In this document: piece by piece, positions 32,849 to 42,634 of the stretch
Layout of the letters: every line of letters starts with the position of its first letter
Position numbering within the stretch: position 1 is the stretch's first letter
Assembly: GCA_965224515.1 (NCBI GenBank)
Contig: OZ245051.1
Location: forward strand, 3,224,001-3,288,000
Direction of reading: 5' to 3'
Source: Sedimenticola_A sp040506425
Lineage (GTDB): Bacteria; Pseudomonadota; Gammaproteobacteria; Chromatiales; Chromatiaceae
DNA: 64,000 nt
Made by a program: the position numbers and the translations under genes
The notes under the pieces: model-generated
What the model saw: the letters and a program-made list of their open reading frames with translations, nothing else
The model's database searches: none
Told to the model about the DNA's origin: nothing

Positions 32849-33219
32849 ATCTGTCTCCCGATCACGAACCCCAGCCATGCGGCAAAAAGACAGGCGATAA
32901 CCGAGATAAGCATGTTCAGTATTGCTTTCATGTAGTCAGCTTGCTCGATCAGGTTCAGCGTTTCGACCGAGAAGGTGGAGAATGTGGTAAATGCTCCAAG
33001 AAAGCCAACAAGCAGTGCCGCTCTCAGTTCAGGCCCTGCTGTCATCCGCTCGATGAGCATCACGTAGAGCAGCCCCATCACCAGGGAGCCCAGGACATTC
33101 ACAGCCAGCGTGCCGTATGGGAAACCACGCCCAAGCAGGCTGTAGATACCGTTTGATACCCAGAAGCGCATAAGCGCACCTGCGGCACCGCCAGCGGCTA
33201 TTGCTAATACCTGGGACAA
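32845..33219 (-). CDS. crcB: Fluoride exporter CrcB/Fluc
   Basis: Small four-helix inner-membrane protein that forms dual-topology dimers exporting fluoride. The 124 residues include the signature GGAAGALMRFW (9-19), PYGTLAVNVLGSLVMG (near 34) with the pore Asn, and GFLGAFTTFSTFSVET (near 72) with the phenylalanine box. ATGA-type overlap couples it to the DUF190 gene. I see no fluoride riboswitch in the 68 bases between rarA and crcB, so expression probably follows the operon. Confidence 0.95.
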   Translation of the reverse strand: MSQVLAIAAGGAAGALMRFWVSNGIYSLLGRGFPYGTLAVNVLGSLVMGLLYVMLIERMTAGPELRAALLVGFLGAFTTFSTFSVETLNLIEQADYMKAILNMLISVIACLFAAWLGFVIGRQI

Positions 33220-33287
33220 TCCAGCCCACTCCCGTTGGATTTGAAAAAAAGAAGTTATTTTACACCCTGCACGGGCATCAATGAAAA

Positions 33288-34619
33288 TCAGTCTTTGTTT
33301 TTAGCCTCGGCATCGAGCTGTTCAAGTCGGGCGAGTTTCTCTCTGATCTTGATTTCCAGGCCGCGGTCAACCGGATGATAGTAGTGCCGGGGCTCCACCT
33401 CTTCGGGAAAATAGTGCTCTCCGGCGGCGTAGGCGTCCGGTTCATCATGGGCATACCGGTAGGCCTTGCCGTAGCCGAGCTCTTTCATCAGTTTAGTGGG
33501 GGCGTTTCGCAGGTGAACAGGAACCTCGAGACTGCCCAGTTCACGGACATCCTTCATCGCCGCCTTATAGGCCATATATACCGCGTTGCTCTTTGGCGCA
33601 CTGGCCAGGTAGAGCACCGCCTGTGCCACAGCGAGCTCCCCCTCGGGACTGCCAAGACGTTCCTGGGTCTCCCAGGCATCCAGGGCCATTGATAGCGCCC
33701 TGGGGTCAGCATTGCCAATATCTTCAGATGCCATTCGCACCACCCGGCGCGCTACATAGAGGGGGTCACAACCACCGTCGATCATTCTGCAAAACCAGTA
33801 GAGTGCCGCATCGGGAGCTGACCCCCTGACTGATTTATGCAGGGCTGAGATCTGGTCGTAAAAGGCCTCACCGCCTTTGTCAAAGCGGCGCAGATTACCT
33901 GTAATAACCTCTTCCACTGCCTGCCGGGTTATCTCCGGGCCGTCTGAAAGGTCCACTGAGATTTCGAGCAGGTTGAGTGCCCGGCGTGCATCCCCGTCTG
34001 CAGCCTCTGCAAGCAACGTTCTCAACCCGGGGTCCATCCGGACATTCCTGTCACCCAACCCCCGTACCCTGTCAGCGAGGGCCTGGTCGAGAATCTGCTC
34101 CAGATCCTCCTTGGTCAGAGATTTAAGAACATAGGTGCGCGCCCGTGAGAGCAGTGCGTTATTGAGCTCAAACGAGGGGTTCTCAGTGGTTGCGCCAACG
34201 AATACCACGGTTCCACTCTCCACGTGAGGGAGGAAGGCGTCCTGCTGGGCCTTGTTGAAGCGGTGTACCTCGTCGATAAAGAGAATCGTTGGGCGGCCTT
34301 CCATCTGCCTGGCCTGTTTTGCCTGCTCCACTGCCCCCCTGATCTCCTTGACCCCCGAAAGGACCGCAGAGAGACTGATGAACTGGGCCCCGGAGTGCAG
34401 GGCAATCAGGCTTGCCAGGGTGGTCTTTCCGGTTCCCGGAGGGCCCCAGAAAATCATCGAATGGAGTCGGTCAGCTTCGATCGCTTTGCGCAGGGGTTTG
34501 TCGGCACCCACGATGTGGGCCTGCCCCATGAATTGGTCAAGATTACGCGGTCGCATCCTGTCCGCCAGGGGGCGCGTACCGGATAGATCGTGTTCTGTGA
34601 ACAGGTCCTCTCTAGACAC
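33288..34619 (-). CDS. rarA: Replication-associated recombination protein RarA (MgsA)
   Basis: AAA+ ATPase related to clamp loaders, acting at stalled replication forks with SSB. The 443 residues contain Walker A (WGPPGTGKTTLASLI, near 55), Walker B with sensor (ILFIDEVHRFNKAQQDAFLPHVE, near 112), GATTENPSFELNNALLSR and the C-terminal tetramerisation domain. The start is GTG at 34619, with an AGGTG upstream, 11 bases before lolA ends. The ftsK-lolA-rarA order is widely conserved. Confidence 0.96.
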   Translation of the reverse strand: MSREDLFTEHDLSGTRPLADRMRPRNLDQFMGQAHIVGADKPLRKAIEADRLHSMIFWGPPGTGKTTLASLIALHSGAQFISLSAVLSGVKEIRGAVEQAKQARQMEGRPTILFIDEVHRFNKAQQDAFLPHVESGTVVFVGATTENPSFELNNALLSRARTYVLKSLTKEDLEQILDQALADRVRGLGDRNVRMDPGLRTLLAEAADGDARRALNLLEISVDLSDGPEITRQAVEEVITGNLRRFDKGGEAFYDQISALHKSVRGSAPDAALYWFCRMIDGGCDPLYVARRVVRMASEDIGNADPRALSMALDAWETQERLGSPEGELAVAQAVLYLASAPKSNAVYMAYKAAMKDVRELGSLEVPVHLRNAPTKLMKELGYGKAYRYAHDEPDAYAAGEHYFPEEVEPRHYYHPVDRGLEIKIREKLARLEQLDAEAKNKD

Positions 34620-34630
34620 CGGACACCTGC

Positions 34631-35269
34631 TTACTCGCTGCGAAAAATATCAAGACCATCGGGCGGAATATAGCGGAAAAAGCCTTCTTTGAATTCGATA
34701 TTCTGCTCGACATCGAAAAACTGGAAGCGGGTGATCTGACCAAACTTATCCGCCATCTCCATACGCCTGAGTTCATTGTTGGTGAAGGCAAGAAGTATAC
34801 GTGTGAACTGACTCTCGGAATCCCGTGGTATCAGCTCCACCCACCCCATTCCCTGGCGGTCACCAATATCGATGATTTCGAAGTGGTGTTTTACCGGATC
34901 ACCGGTAATCAACAGCATGGCCGGGGTGCCCTTCAGGGCCGTGACCTGATTCTGCACACTGGCCTGTTCAAGCTCAGGATCGTAATGCCAGATCTGCTCT
35001 CCATCCGCCACGATCATCTGGTCTTCGGGCTCGTTGTAGTCCCAGCGGAACTGCCCGGGCCGTTTCAGGTAGAACCTGCCCTGTGAGCGCATCGCACTTT
35101 CTAGATTCTGTTCAAGAATCGACTGTTCAAATGACGCCTGCAAGGTGGTCACCTCCGTCAGAAAGGCGTTCATTTGATCTACACCGCTGCCCCCATAGGC
35201 GACGGAATTCCACAACAGAACCAGTGGAGTGAGAAACTTTATGATACGCATCAGTGGTCTTTTTCTCAT
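34631..35269 (-). CDS. lolA: Outer-membrane lipoprotein carrier protein LolA
   Basis: Periplasmic chaperone that takes lipoproteins from LolCDE to LolB. The 212-residue precursor has a signal peptide ending near NSVAYG, then the LolA beta-barrel with GRFYLKRPGQFRWDYNEPEDQMIVADG (near 58) and LIPRDSESQFTRI (near 148). The ATG at 35269 overlaps the ftsK stop (ATGA). A second ATG at 35251 begins a shorter, typical signal peptide and cannot be excluded. Confidence 0.95.
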   Translation of the reverse strand: MRKRPLMRIIKFLTPLVLLWNSVAYGGSGVDQMNAFLTEVTTLQASFEQSILEQNLESAMRSQGRFYLKRPGQFRWDYNEPEDQMIVADGEQIWHYDPELEQASVQNQVTALKGTPAMLLITGDPVKHHFEIIDIGDRQGMGWVELIPRDSESQFTRILLAFTNNELRRMEMADKFGQITRFQFFDVEQNIEFKEGFFRYIPPDGLDIFRSE

Positions 35270-37569
35270 ACTTCAGGTGGGGGTGGAGCGAGCACTTCCC
35301 TGTTACCGTTGGTCTGGGCGGGAGTTACGATACCGGTTCGCTCCATTTCCTCAATCAGCCTCGCTGCCCGGTTATAACCGATCTTGAGGCGACGCTGAAC
35401 ACCGGAGATGGATGCACGACGGGTTTCAGTCACGATACGCACAGCCTCGTCGTAGAGCGGATCGGCGTCCTCGACGCTCTCCTGGTCCCCGGACAGACCG
35501 GGAAGTGCCTCTGTGGCCTCCTGGGTGATCTCTTCAAGGTAGTTGGGCTCACCTGTTTTCTTGAGGTGCTCAACAACCCTGTGCACCTCGTTATCGTCGA
35601 CAAACGCACCGTGTATACGTTGCGGAATACTGCTTCCCGGGGGCATGTAGAGCATGTCGCCATGGCCCAGCAGGTGCTCTGCTCCCATCTGATCGAGAAT
35701 TGTTCTGGAGTCGATTCTGGATGAGACCTGGAAAGCGACCCGGGTGGGGATGTTTGCCTTGATAAGGCCGGTAATCACGTCCACCGACGGCCGCTGGGTT
35801 GCCAGCAGCAGGTGGATGCCCGATGCCCTGGCTTTCTGTGCAAGGCGGGCAATCAGTTCCTCAACCTTTTTGCCCACCACCATCATCATATCGGCCAGTT
35901 CATCAATGACCACAACCACGTATGGCAGTGTTGTCAGGTTAGGTATCTGCTGTGCCTCCACCAGGGGATCGGGCTGAAACAGCGGATCAGGGATGGGTTC
36001 GCCTCTCTTTTCCGCCTCGGTGATTTTCTTGTTGTAACCGGCAATATTCCTCACACCGAGGGAGGCCATCAGTCGGTAACGGCGCTCCATCTCACCGACG
36101 CACCAGCGCAGGGCGTTGGCCGCCTCTTTCATGTCGGTGACCACCGGGGTCAGCAGGTGAGGTATGCCTTCGTATACTGAAAGCTCCAGCATCTTGGGGT
36201 CGACCATGATCAACCGGACATCTTCCGGTGAGGCCTTGTAGAGCAGGCTCAGGATCATGGCATTGATGGCAACGGATTTACCTGAACCGGTGGTGCCTGC
36301 GATCAGGGCATGGGGCATTTTTGCAAGATCCGCAACCGAGGGATGACCGGCAATGTCCTTGCCCAGGGCCAATGTCAGAGGGGACTTGGCGTGATCGTAT
36401 GCCTCGGACTTGAGCACTTCGCTGAGATAGACCATCTCGCGGTACTCATTGGGTATCTCAAGCCCTATGACTGACTTGCCTGGTATCACCTCAACCACGC
36501 GGACACTGGTGGTGGAGAGCGCTCTTGCCAGGTCTTTCGAAAGGTTGGTGATTTTACTGACCTTGGTTCCAGGGGCCAACTTCAGCTCAAACAGTGTGAC
36601 AACAGGTCCGGGATGAACCGAGTCCACCTCCACTGCCACTCCGAAATCCTTGAGCTTGATCTCAACCAGTCGAGACATCGCTTCAAGGGCTTCCTTGGAG
36701 TAACCCTTGCCGCTGGATTGAGCGGGATCAAGCAGGGCCAATGGTGGAAGCTCACCTGATTCTGGCATGGGTTCGAACAGGGAGGCCTGTTTCTCCTTCT
36801 CCACCCTGGCGCTCGCCTTGACCTCTTTTATCACCGGTTCAATACGGGGCGGTTTACGTTTCTGGCTCTTCTCTTTCTCAACCTTGACCGCTTCACTGCG
36901 CTTCTTGCGGGCCTCCCTGGCCAGGCGTGAATCATGGTGTCTTGCCTTGAGCATCAGGCTGCGCCTGTAGAGCCAGAGGGTTGCCTCACCGACCTTGTCC
37001 ATCACGGTCAGCCAGGAGACCCCGGTAAAAAGGGTAAATCCCGCCAGCAGCAGGGCCAGTGAGAGAAGACTTCCCCCTGCAAAACTGAAAACACCCACCA
37101 GAAAATCCTGCAGGAAAGAGCCAAGAATACCGCCACTTCCACCATGAGGATGCAGAGCCAGGCTGGGAAAATGCATCGCGGCGAGGGCACTGCCGGCAGC
37201 CAGGGTGACCAGGAAACCGAACCAGCGCAGCGCAACCAGGTGCATGTTCACACTGTCATCGGGATTTCTCTCTTTGTATATGAGCCAGCCGCTCCAGCCA
37301 ACCATCACGGGAAAGAGAAAGGCGAGAAAACCGAACAGGTAGAGAAAGACATCGGAAAACCAGGCACCGACCGGTCCACCGCCATTAATCACCTGCTCTC
37401 TTGGGCCGGTATAGGACCAGCCATGATCATCGGGTGAATAGGTGATCAGGGAGAGCATGAAATAAGCGGCAATAGCTACAAGCAGCAGCAATGCCCCCTC
37501 TTTCAGGCGCCGCCCGATATGCACACTCACCGTAGATGGCTGCTCTTCTGTTCGACTTGCCTGCCCCAC
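35266..37569 (-). CDS. ftsK: DNA translocase FtsK
   Basis: Septal DNA pump that clears and resolves chromosome dimers through XerCD. The 767-residue protein has N-terminal transmembrane helices (about 28-190), a charged linker (about 200-290) much shorter than the 600-residue linker of Escherichia coli FtsK, the motor with Walker A (AGTTGSGKSVAINAM, near 423) and Walker B (YVVVVIDELADMMMV), and the KOPS-reading gamma winged helix (ETRRASISGVQRRLKIGYNRA, near 715). The size is that of SpoIIIE-like or Pseudomonas FtsK. Confidence 0.97.
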   Translation of the reverse strand: MGQASRTEEQPSTVSVHIGRRLKEGALLLLVAIAAYFMLSLITYSPDDHGWSYTGPREQVINGGGPVGAWFSDVFLYLFGFLAFLFPVMVGWSGWLIYKERNPDDSVNMHLVALRWFGFLVTLAAGSALAAMHFPSLALHPHGGSGGILGSFLQDFLVGVFSFAGGSLLSLALLLAGFTLFTGVSWLTVMDKVGEATLWLYRRSLMLKARHHDSRLAREARKKRSEAVKVEKEKSQKRKPPRIEPVIKEVKASARVEKEKQASLFEPMPESGELPPLALLDPAQSSGKGYSKEALEAMSRLVEIKLKDFGVAVEVDSVHPGPVVTLFELKLAPGTKVSKITNLSKDLARALSTTSVRVVEVIPGKSVIGLEIPNEYREMVYLSEVLKSEAYDHAKSPLTLALGKDIAGHPSVADLAKMPHALIAGTTGSGKSVAINAMILSLLYKASPEDVRLIMVDPKMLELSVYEGIPHLLTPVVTDMKEAANALRWCVGEMERRYRLMASLGVRNIAGYNKKITEAEKRGEPIPDPLFQPDPLVEAQQIPNLTTLPYVVVVIDELADMMMVVGKKVEELIARLAQKARASGIHLLLATQRPSVDVITGLIKANIPTRVAFQVSSRIDSRTILDQMGAEHLLGHGDMLYMPPGSSIPQRIHGAFVDDNEVHRVVEHLKKTGEPNYLEEITQEATEALPGLSGDQESVEDADPLYDEAVRIVTETRRASISGVQRRLKIGYNRAARLIEEMERTGIVTPAQTNGNREVLAPPPPEV

Positions 37570-37641
37570 TTATCCCTCGCAAATTTCCTGATAATTTAAT
37601 CGGTTATGAACACTATTTGGCATTGTACCTGAATTTTGGAA

Positions 37642-38700
37642 TCAGATCTCCAGCAATGCCGGATGCATGATCTCCCCTCCCATCAGGTTGATGCCGGATT
37701 TTATCGATGGCTCATCCAGCCCATCTTTTGCCGCTATTTTCAGCGCATAGGGTATCAGACTTGCCGACAACACCTGGGACGCGGTTCTCGGAACGGCTCC
37801 AGGCATATTCGTAACAGCAAAATGAGTGATGCCGGAGACTTGGTAGGTCGGGTCATCATAACTTGTCGGCCTGGTGGTTTCGATACATCCACCCTGATCC
37901 ACGGCGATATCAACCACCACGCTCCCCGCCTGCATGGAGCTTACCTGGTCAGCATTGACCAGCACCGGGGCCTTCGCCCCGGTGATCAGAACCGCCCCTA
38001 TCACCAGGTCGGCCCGGCGTATCTCTTGATCAACCTTCTCACTGTAAGGATAGAGAGCGGTCACGTTGTCACCAAATTCGCGCATCAGTTCCAGGCGCTG
38101 GGGCTTTTTATCAAAGGCGATCACTTCCGCACCGAGGGCTGCCGCCACACGGATGGCGTTTCCACCGGCGTTACCAGCTCCTAGCACAACCACCCGGCCA
38201 CGTTCAGCTGCAGGCAGGCCGCCCAGCAACAGACCCCTGCCCCCATGGGGGCGGTGCAACAGATTGGAACCGATCTGAACTGAAAGGCGCCCTGCTATAT
38301 CGCTCATCGGCGTCAGCAGGGGCAGTTGGCCACCCTCCTCGACCGTTTCAAAAGCCACCGCAGTGACGCCCCTCTCCTGCAGACGCTCCATGAGGGGCTT
38401 GTTGGCTGCAAAATGGAGGAAAGAGAAGAGCAGCTGATCCTGCCGCAGCATTTCGGGTTCATTTCCAACCGGCTCTTTAACCTTGATTATCAGCTCATTA
38501 TCGCCGTAGATACTCTCAGCGTCGGGGAGTATTCTTACTCCCAGTTTTTCGTATTCAATATCTGCAAAGCCACTGGAAACCCCCGCATCCTTCTGCAGAC
38601 AGACAGTATGCCCAGCCCTGATCAGCTCAGCACAGGCTTCGGGAACCAGTCCGACTCGCCCCTCCTGGGTCTTTATTTCAGTTGGTATTCCAATCTGCAT
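37642..38700 (-). CDS. ald: Alanine dehydrogenase
   Basis: NAD-dependent interconversion of alanine and pyruvate plus ammonia. The 352 residues show the conserved start MQIGIPTEIKTQEGRVGLVP with the substrate Arg, KVKEPV (near 74, substrate Lys), the catalytic His region LFSFLHFAANK (near 95), the NAD-binding VVVLGAGNAGGNAIRVA (near 168) and THFAVTNMPGAVPRTA (near 290). It is slightly shorter than the usual 360-372 residues at the C-terminus. A 196-base region separates it from divergent trxB. Confidence 0.95.
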   Translation of the reverse strand: MQIGIPTEIKTQEGRVGLVPEACAELIRAGHTVCLQKDAGVSSGFADIEYEKLGVRILPDAESIYGDNELIIKVKEPVGNEPEMLRQDQLLFSFLHFAANKPLMERLQERGVTAVAFETVEEGGQLPLLTPMSDIAGRLSVQIGSNLLHRPHGGRGLLLGGLPAAERGRVVVLGAGNAGGNAIRVAAALGAEVIAFDKKPQRLELMREFGDNVTALYPYSEKVDQEIRRADLVIGAVLITGAKAPVLVNADQVSSMQAGSVVVDIAVDQGGCIETTRPTSYDDPTYQVSGITHFAVTNMPGAVPRTASQVLSASLIPYALKIAAKDGLDEPSIKSGINLMGGEIMHPALLEI

Positions 38701-38896
38701 CTTGCCTCCTTAATCTGCCGCACGTAGTATCTACAGCCTTTGAACTCTGGACTCTAAATTAAGATCAGAGTTCCTTACAGAGCATACCAGTTAAGGGCTG
38801 TTGAAATCGCCCGCTAACGGTACCATATGCTGCACGTCCATCCAGGATAAAGGGTGGCCAATCAAGCCCTAACGGGCAAGATGTATGGAGTTTTTT

Positions 38897-39853
38897 ATGA
38901 GTGAAACCAAACACTGCCGCCTTCTGATTCTAGGCTCCGGCCCCGCCGGTTACACTGCAGCAGTCTATGCCGCACGCGCCAACCTAAACCCGGTCATTGT
39001 CACCGGCATGCAACAGGGCGGGCAGCTGACCACGACCACAGAAGTTGATAACTGGCCCGGAGACTGGGAAGGTGTTCAGGGGCCGGAGCTGATGGACCGC
39101 ATGCTCAAACATGCCGAACGGTTCGAGACCGAGGTCATTTTCGACCATATCAACAAGGCGGACCTCACCCAGCGCCCTTTCACCCTGACCGGCGATTCCG
39201 CGGTTTACACCTGTGACGCCCTGGTGATTGCCACCGGCGCTTCGGCCCAATACCTGGGCCTGGACTCCGAAGAGGCATTCAAGGGCCGCGGCGTCTCGGC
39301 CTGCGCCACATGCGATGGTTTCTTCTACCGCAACCAGAAAGTAGCGGTCATCGGCGGTGGCAACACGGCTGTAGAAGAGGCTCTCTACCTGTCGAACATC
39401 GCATCAGAAGTCACCCTGGTGCACCGCAGGGATGCCCTGAGGTCTGAAAAGATCCTCCAGGATCACATCCTTGAAAAGGCTGAAAACGGCAACATCACCA
39501 TCGAGTGGAACAACGTTCTCGACGAGGTACTGGGTGATGACAGCGGTGTAACCGGCATGCGCATCAAGAACGTGCAGAATGGATCCACCAGGGATATCGA
39601 TCTGCAGGGCGTCTTTATTGCCATCGGACATAAACCCAATACAGACCTGTTCCAGGGCCAACTCGATATGGAACATGGTTATCTGAAGGTTCAGGGGGGC
39701 ACCGAGGGAAAAGCCACCATGACCAATGTTGAGGGTGTATTTGCTGCCGGCGACGTAACCGATCACGTCTATCGCCAGGCGATCACCTCGGCAGGAGCCG
39801 GCTGTATGGCCGCGCTCGATGCAGAGCGCTTTCTCGACGCACTGGAATCCTGA
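38897..39853 (+). CDS. trxB: Thioredoxin reductase
   Basis: NADPH-dependent flavoenzyme that reduces thioredoxin. The 318 residues carry the FAD motif LLILGSGPAGYTAAVYAARA (near 9), the redox-active CATCDGFF (near 134), the NADPH motif AVIGGGNTAVEEALYLS (near 150) and the second FAD motif GVFAAGDVTDHVYRQAITSAGAG. I chose the ATG at 38897, six bases after GGAG. An ATG at 38885 would add four residues. A strong hairpin follows. Confidence 0.96.
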   Translation: MSETKHCRLLILGSGPAGYTAAVYAARANLNPVIVTGMQQGGQLTTTTEVDNWPGDWEGVQGPELMDRMLKHAERFETEVIFDHINKADLTQRPFTLTGDSAVYTCDALVIATGASAQYLGLDSEEAFKGRGVSACATCDGFFYRNQKVAVIGGGNTAVEEALYLSNIASEVTLVHRRDALRSEKILQDHILEKAENGNITIEWNNVLDEVLGDDSGVTGMRIKNVQNGSTRDIDLQGVFIAIGHKPNTDLFQGQLDMEHGYLKVQGGTEGKATMTNVEGVFAAGDVTDHVYRQAITSAGAGCMAALDAERFLDALES

Positions 39854-39858
39854 AATCA

Positions 39859-39890
39859 CGGCACAGGAGCGGCTGTCCGCTCCTGTGCCG
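39859..39890. terminator. Hairpin between convergent trxB and PilZ gene
   Basis: CGGCACAGGAGCGG, a four-base loop and CCGCTCCTGTGCCG form a perfect 14-pair stem just after the trxB stop and just before the end of the converging gene. No T run follows on either strand, so it may be an RNA 3'-end stabiliser or a factor-assisted terminator. Confidence 0.6.
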
Positions 39891-39895
39891 CAGGT

Positions 39896-40564
39896 TCATT
39901 CAAAACCGCTCTTTGTCTCAAGGAGATAGCTACCCAGAAGCAATTTCTGGAAGCGGTTCACATGGTGAATCTCAATCCCGCAGACATGGCGCCACTCACC
40001 ATGCCCCAGTTCACCCCGATAGGTTTTCTCTTTTCTCAGGCTGGCCACAAGATCAAGGGTCTCTTCAACACCGCAAACGTTCAGTTTGAACTGTATCTCA
40101 AGCTTGTCACCGAGATCTCCCAGGCTCTCACTGCAAAGCATTTTTGCGCCTGACATACTGAGATCCTGAATCAGCACCGGTTGCCAGCTCTCTTCGGAAT
40201 CCAGCTGAAGTGTGTTGCGCGCAATCGCCTGGATGTTTGTCTCCACCCTCTCGGAATTTCGTACCGCAATACTCTCCACTTCAGCAGGATAGCCGAGATG
40301 CAGGTACGGGTACGGCGCTGATGCCACGTGTATGATCTTCGTCATGAAGCCTTTTATGTGGCTGCCATGGAGCATTCTGACAGCAAGGATCTGTCCCTCC
40401 CTCATCAGCAGCACCTTACCCCCAACCTCTGGCACAGTAACCAGGATACTCTTGTCAGGTACATAACCGATGACGGTACATGTATAGCGCTCGTCATGCC
40501 CTGTTGCCAGCAGTTGCACCTGGAGTACATCGCCAACCTGAAGATTTGATAAAGTCTCGGTCAC
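39896..40564 (-). CDS. YcgR-like flagellar brake protein (PilZ domain)
   Basis: 222-residue cytoplasmic c-di-GMP receptor candidate. An N-terminal YcgR-type domain (about 5-100) has VGDVLQVQLL and the REGQILAVRML strand. The C-terminal PilZ domain (about 102-215) has the RNSERVETN arginine motif (RxxxR-like) and DLSMSGAKM (the D/NxSxxG motif). YcgR binds the flagellar motor to slow it when c-di-GMP is high. No flagellar genes are nearby. It connects functionally, by inference, to the GGDEF protein at 18.5 kb. Confidence 0.85.
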   Translation of the reverse strand: MTETLSNLQVGDVLQVQLLATGHDERYTCTVIGYVPDKSILVTVPEVGGKVLLMREGQILAVRMLHGSHIKGFMTKIIHVASAPYPYLHLGYPAEVESIAVRNSERVETNIQAIARNTLQLDSEESWQPVLIQDLSMSGAKMLCSESLGDLGDKLEIQFKLNVCGVEETLDLVASLRKEKTYRGELGHGEWRHVCGIEIHHVNRFQKLLLGSYLLETKSGFE

Positions 40565-40738
40565 TGTATCTTTATACCTGTTATTGTTCTGATACTTGAT
40601 AGAGTAGATTATATATCCAATATCAGCAGGACGGTTTTAAATGCCACCATGATCTGCTGCTTCCACACTCAGGGCAATGCAGCCGATCCTCCCTGCAACT
40701 GATATGATAGCGGGGTTGCAACAAGAATATCCGCCAGC

Positions 40739-41458
40739 ATGCTTCCACTACTTGACCCGACAAGGCCTGACGCTCCATTTCCCGCGGTGGATGAAGCTCT
40801 GGATGAACCCGACGGTTTACTTGCGGTGGGCGGTGATCTCAGCACTGAGCGTCTGCTCAACGCCTACCGACAGGGTATTTTTCCGTGGTATTCCGATGGC
40901 CAGCCGATTCTATGGTGGTGCCCTGACCCCAGAACAGTCCTTTTCCCTGAAAACCTGAAAGTATCAAGGAGCCTGGCAAAGGTGATCAGAAACAAGGGTT
41001 TCAAGGTCTCCGTAGACAGGGACTTCAGTTCGGTGATCAACGCCTGCTCAAAACCCCGCGATGATGGTCTTGGCACCTGGATCACGGCTGAGATGATGTT
41101 GGCCTATATCGATATGCACAGGCAGGGGCATGCCCACTCGGTGGAGGTCTGGCATGATGCTGACCTGGTGGGGGGGCTCTACGGCATCGCCATCGGCAAG
41201 GTCTTTTTCGGCGAGTCGATGTTCAGCCGCGAAAGGGATGCCTCCAAGGTTGCCCTGGTGCACCTTAGCGCAAGGCTGCAGGAGTGGGGATATCGATTGA
41301 TTGACTGCCAGGTTTACACATCTCACCTGCTCAGCCTGGGAGCTGAGGAGATTTCCCGGGCTCAGTTTTGCAGCCATCTTGAAGGGCTCTGCAGCGACAA
41401 CTCCATCAGCTCCACGGCATGGACAGATGCTGACTTGACGAGACCGGAAGTGCCATGA
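40739..41458 (+). CDS. aat: Leucyl/phenylalanyl-tRNA-protein transferase
   Basis: Adds Leu or Phe from tRNA to N-terminal Lys or Arg of proteins, making N-end-rule degrons. The 239 residues include the family signatures FPPVDEALDEPDGLLAVGGDL-like start, AYRQGIFPWYSDGQPILWWCPDPR (near 45) and GGLYGIAIGKVFFGESMFSR (near 145). It overlaps bpt by ATGA. ClpA and ClpS, which degrade its products, lie about 2-4 kb away. Confidence 0.96.
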   Translation: MLPLLDPTRPDAPFPAVDEALDEPDGLLAVGGDLSTERLLNAYRQGIFPWYSDGQPILWWCPDPRTVLFPENLKVSRSLAKVIRNKGFKVSVDRDFSSVINACSKPRDDGLGTWITAEMMLAYIDMHRQGHAHSVEVWHDADLVGGLYGIAIGKVFFGESMFSRERDASKVALVHLSARLQEWGYRLIDCQVYTSHLLSLGAEEISRAQFCSHLEGLCSDNSISSTAWTDADLTRPEVP

Positions 41459-42192
41459 CCCGGGATTACCAGGATCATCGCCTGCAGCTCTACCTGACCC
41501 CGGACCACCCATGCAGCTACCTGGATGAGCGGTTGGCAAGAACGCTGGTCATTGATCCCGATGCTGACAAGTCCCCCCAACTCTACCAGCAGTTGATCGA
41601 GATGGGTTTCAGACGAAGCGGTGAGATGATCTACCGCCCCGATTGCGAGAGCTGCAGTGACTGCATCTCGACACGTATTCCTGTTGCTGAATTCAAACCC
41701 AAGCGAAGTCAGCAAAGAGCGTGGAACAGAAACAGAAATAACTTCCGCATAGTTGAGCGTGATGCAGAATTCGATCCAGCGCATTTTGAACTCTTTCGCC
41801 GCTATATCGGAACCCGCCACCCCGATGGTGAGATGTCGGATACGTCCGAGGAGGGTTACAGGAGTTTTTTGACTGCACCCTGGTGCGACACCCGTTTTAT
41901 CGAATTTCACCTGGACGAACAGCTGGTGGCGGTTGCAGTTACCGATCTGCTGCCCCTTGGACTCTCGGCGGTCTATACCTTCTTCGACCCGGATTATTCA
42001 GGCATCAGTCCCGGGGTATTCTCCATACTTTGGCAGGTTGAATCAGCAAAACAGCGCGGTCTCCCCTGGCTCTATCTCGGCTACTGGGTGCCGGGTTGCA
42101 GGAAAATGGCCTACAAAACGGAATACAGGCCGATTCAGCTCTTCAAGCAGGGAAAATGGCGACCATTTAAGGCAGCGGAGCCATCTTTATGA
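41455..42192 (+). CDS. bpt: Aspartate/glutamate leucyltransferase (Bpt)
   Basis: Bacterial protein transferase that adds leucine to N-terminal Asp or Glu, homologous to eukaryotic arginyltransferase. The 245 residues have the N-terminal cysteine motif YRPDCESCSDCISTRIPV (near 60), the conserved YLGYWVPGCRKMAYKTEYRP (near 207) and TAVYTFFDPD-like segment. ATGA overlap with aat indicates coupling. infA follows, as is common. Confidence 0.95.
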   Translation: MTRDYQDHRLQLYLTPDHPCSYLDERLARTLVIDPDADKSPQLYQQLIEMGFRRSGEMIYRPDCESCSDCISTRIPVAEFKPKRSQQRAWNRNRNNFRIVERDAEFDPAHFELFRRYIGTRHPDGEMSDTSEEGYRSFLTAPWCDTRFIEFHLDEQLVAVAVTDLLPLGLSAVYTFFDPDYSGISPGVFSILWQVESAKQRGLPWLYLGYWVPGCRKMAYKTEYRPIQLFKQGKWRPFKAAEPSL

Positions 42193-42330
42193 ACAATATC
42201 CCCGCTTATCTCGTTTAACCCCTTGCCAATGCCTGATTTTTAACGATAATGGCTGCCTGAATTTATCGGCGGGCTTTGTGTTATACTCCCCGCCGCAAAA
42301 CGCCGGAAGCTGGGTCTAACAGGAAACCGA

Positions 42331-42549
42331 ATGGCTAAAGAAGATTTCATCGAGATGGAAGGGACAGTTGTTGAAACCCTTCCCAATACTATGTTCAGGG
42401 TCGAGCTGGAGAATGGTCACGTTGTGACTGCCCACATCTCCGGCAAGATGCGCAAGCATTACATCCGTATTCTCACCGGTGACAGTGTGACTGTGCAGCT
42501 CACCCCGTACGACCTGACCAAAGGCCGTATCACCTACCGCGCCCGCTAG
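42331..42549 (+). CDS. infA: Translation initiation factor IF-1
   Basis: 72-residue S1/OB-fold factor that binds the ribosomal A site during initiation. The whole sequence is typical (KEDFIEMEGTVVETLPNTMF at the start, GKMRKHYIRILTGDSVTV in the centre, RITYRAR at the end). It follows bpt by 138 bases that probably carry its own promoter. It converges on clpA. Confidence 0.98.
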   Translation: MAKEDFIEMEGTVVETLPNTMFRVELENGHVVTAHISGKMRKHYIRILTGDSVTVQLTPYDLTKGRITYRAR

Positions 42550-42634
42550 ACCAGGTCTGTTTTCCGGCGAATGCCGGAACTACTCAACGCCCTGATTTTT
42601 ATAACTTGTCGAGAATACCGGCAGGGCGGAGCCG

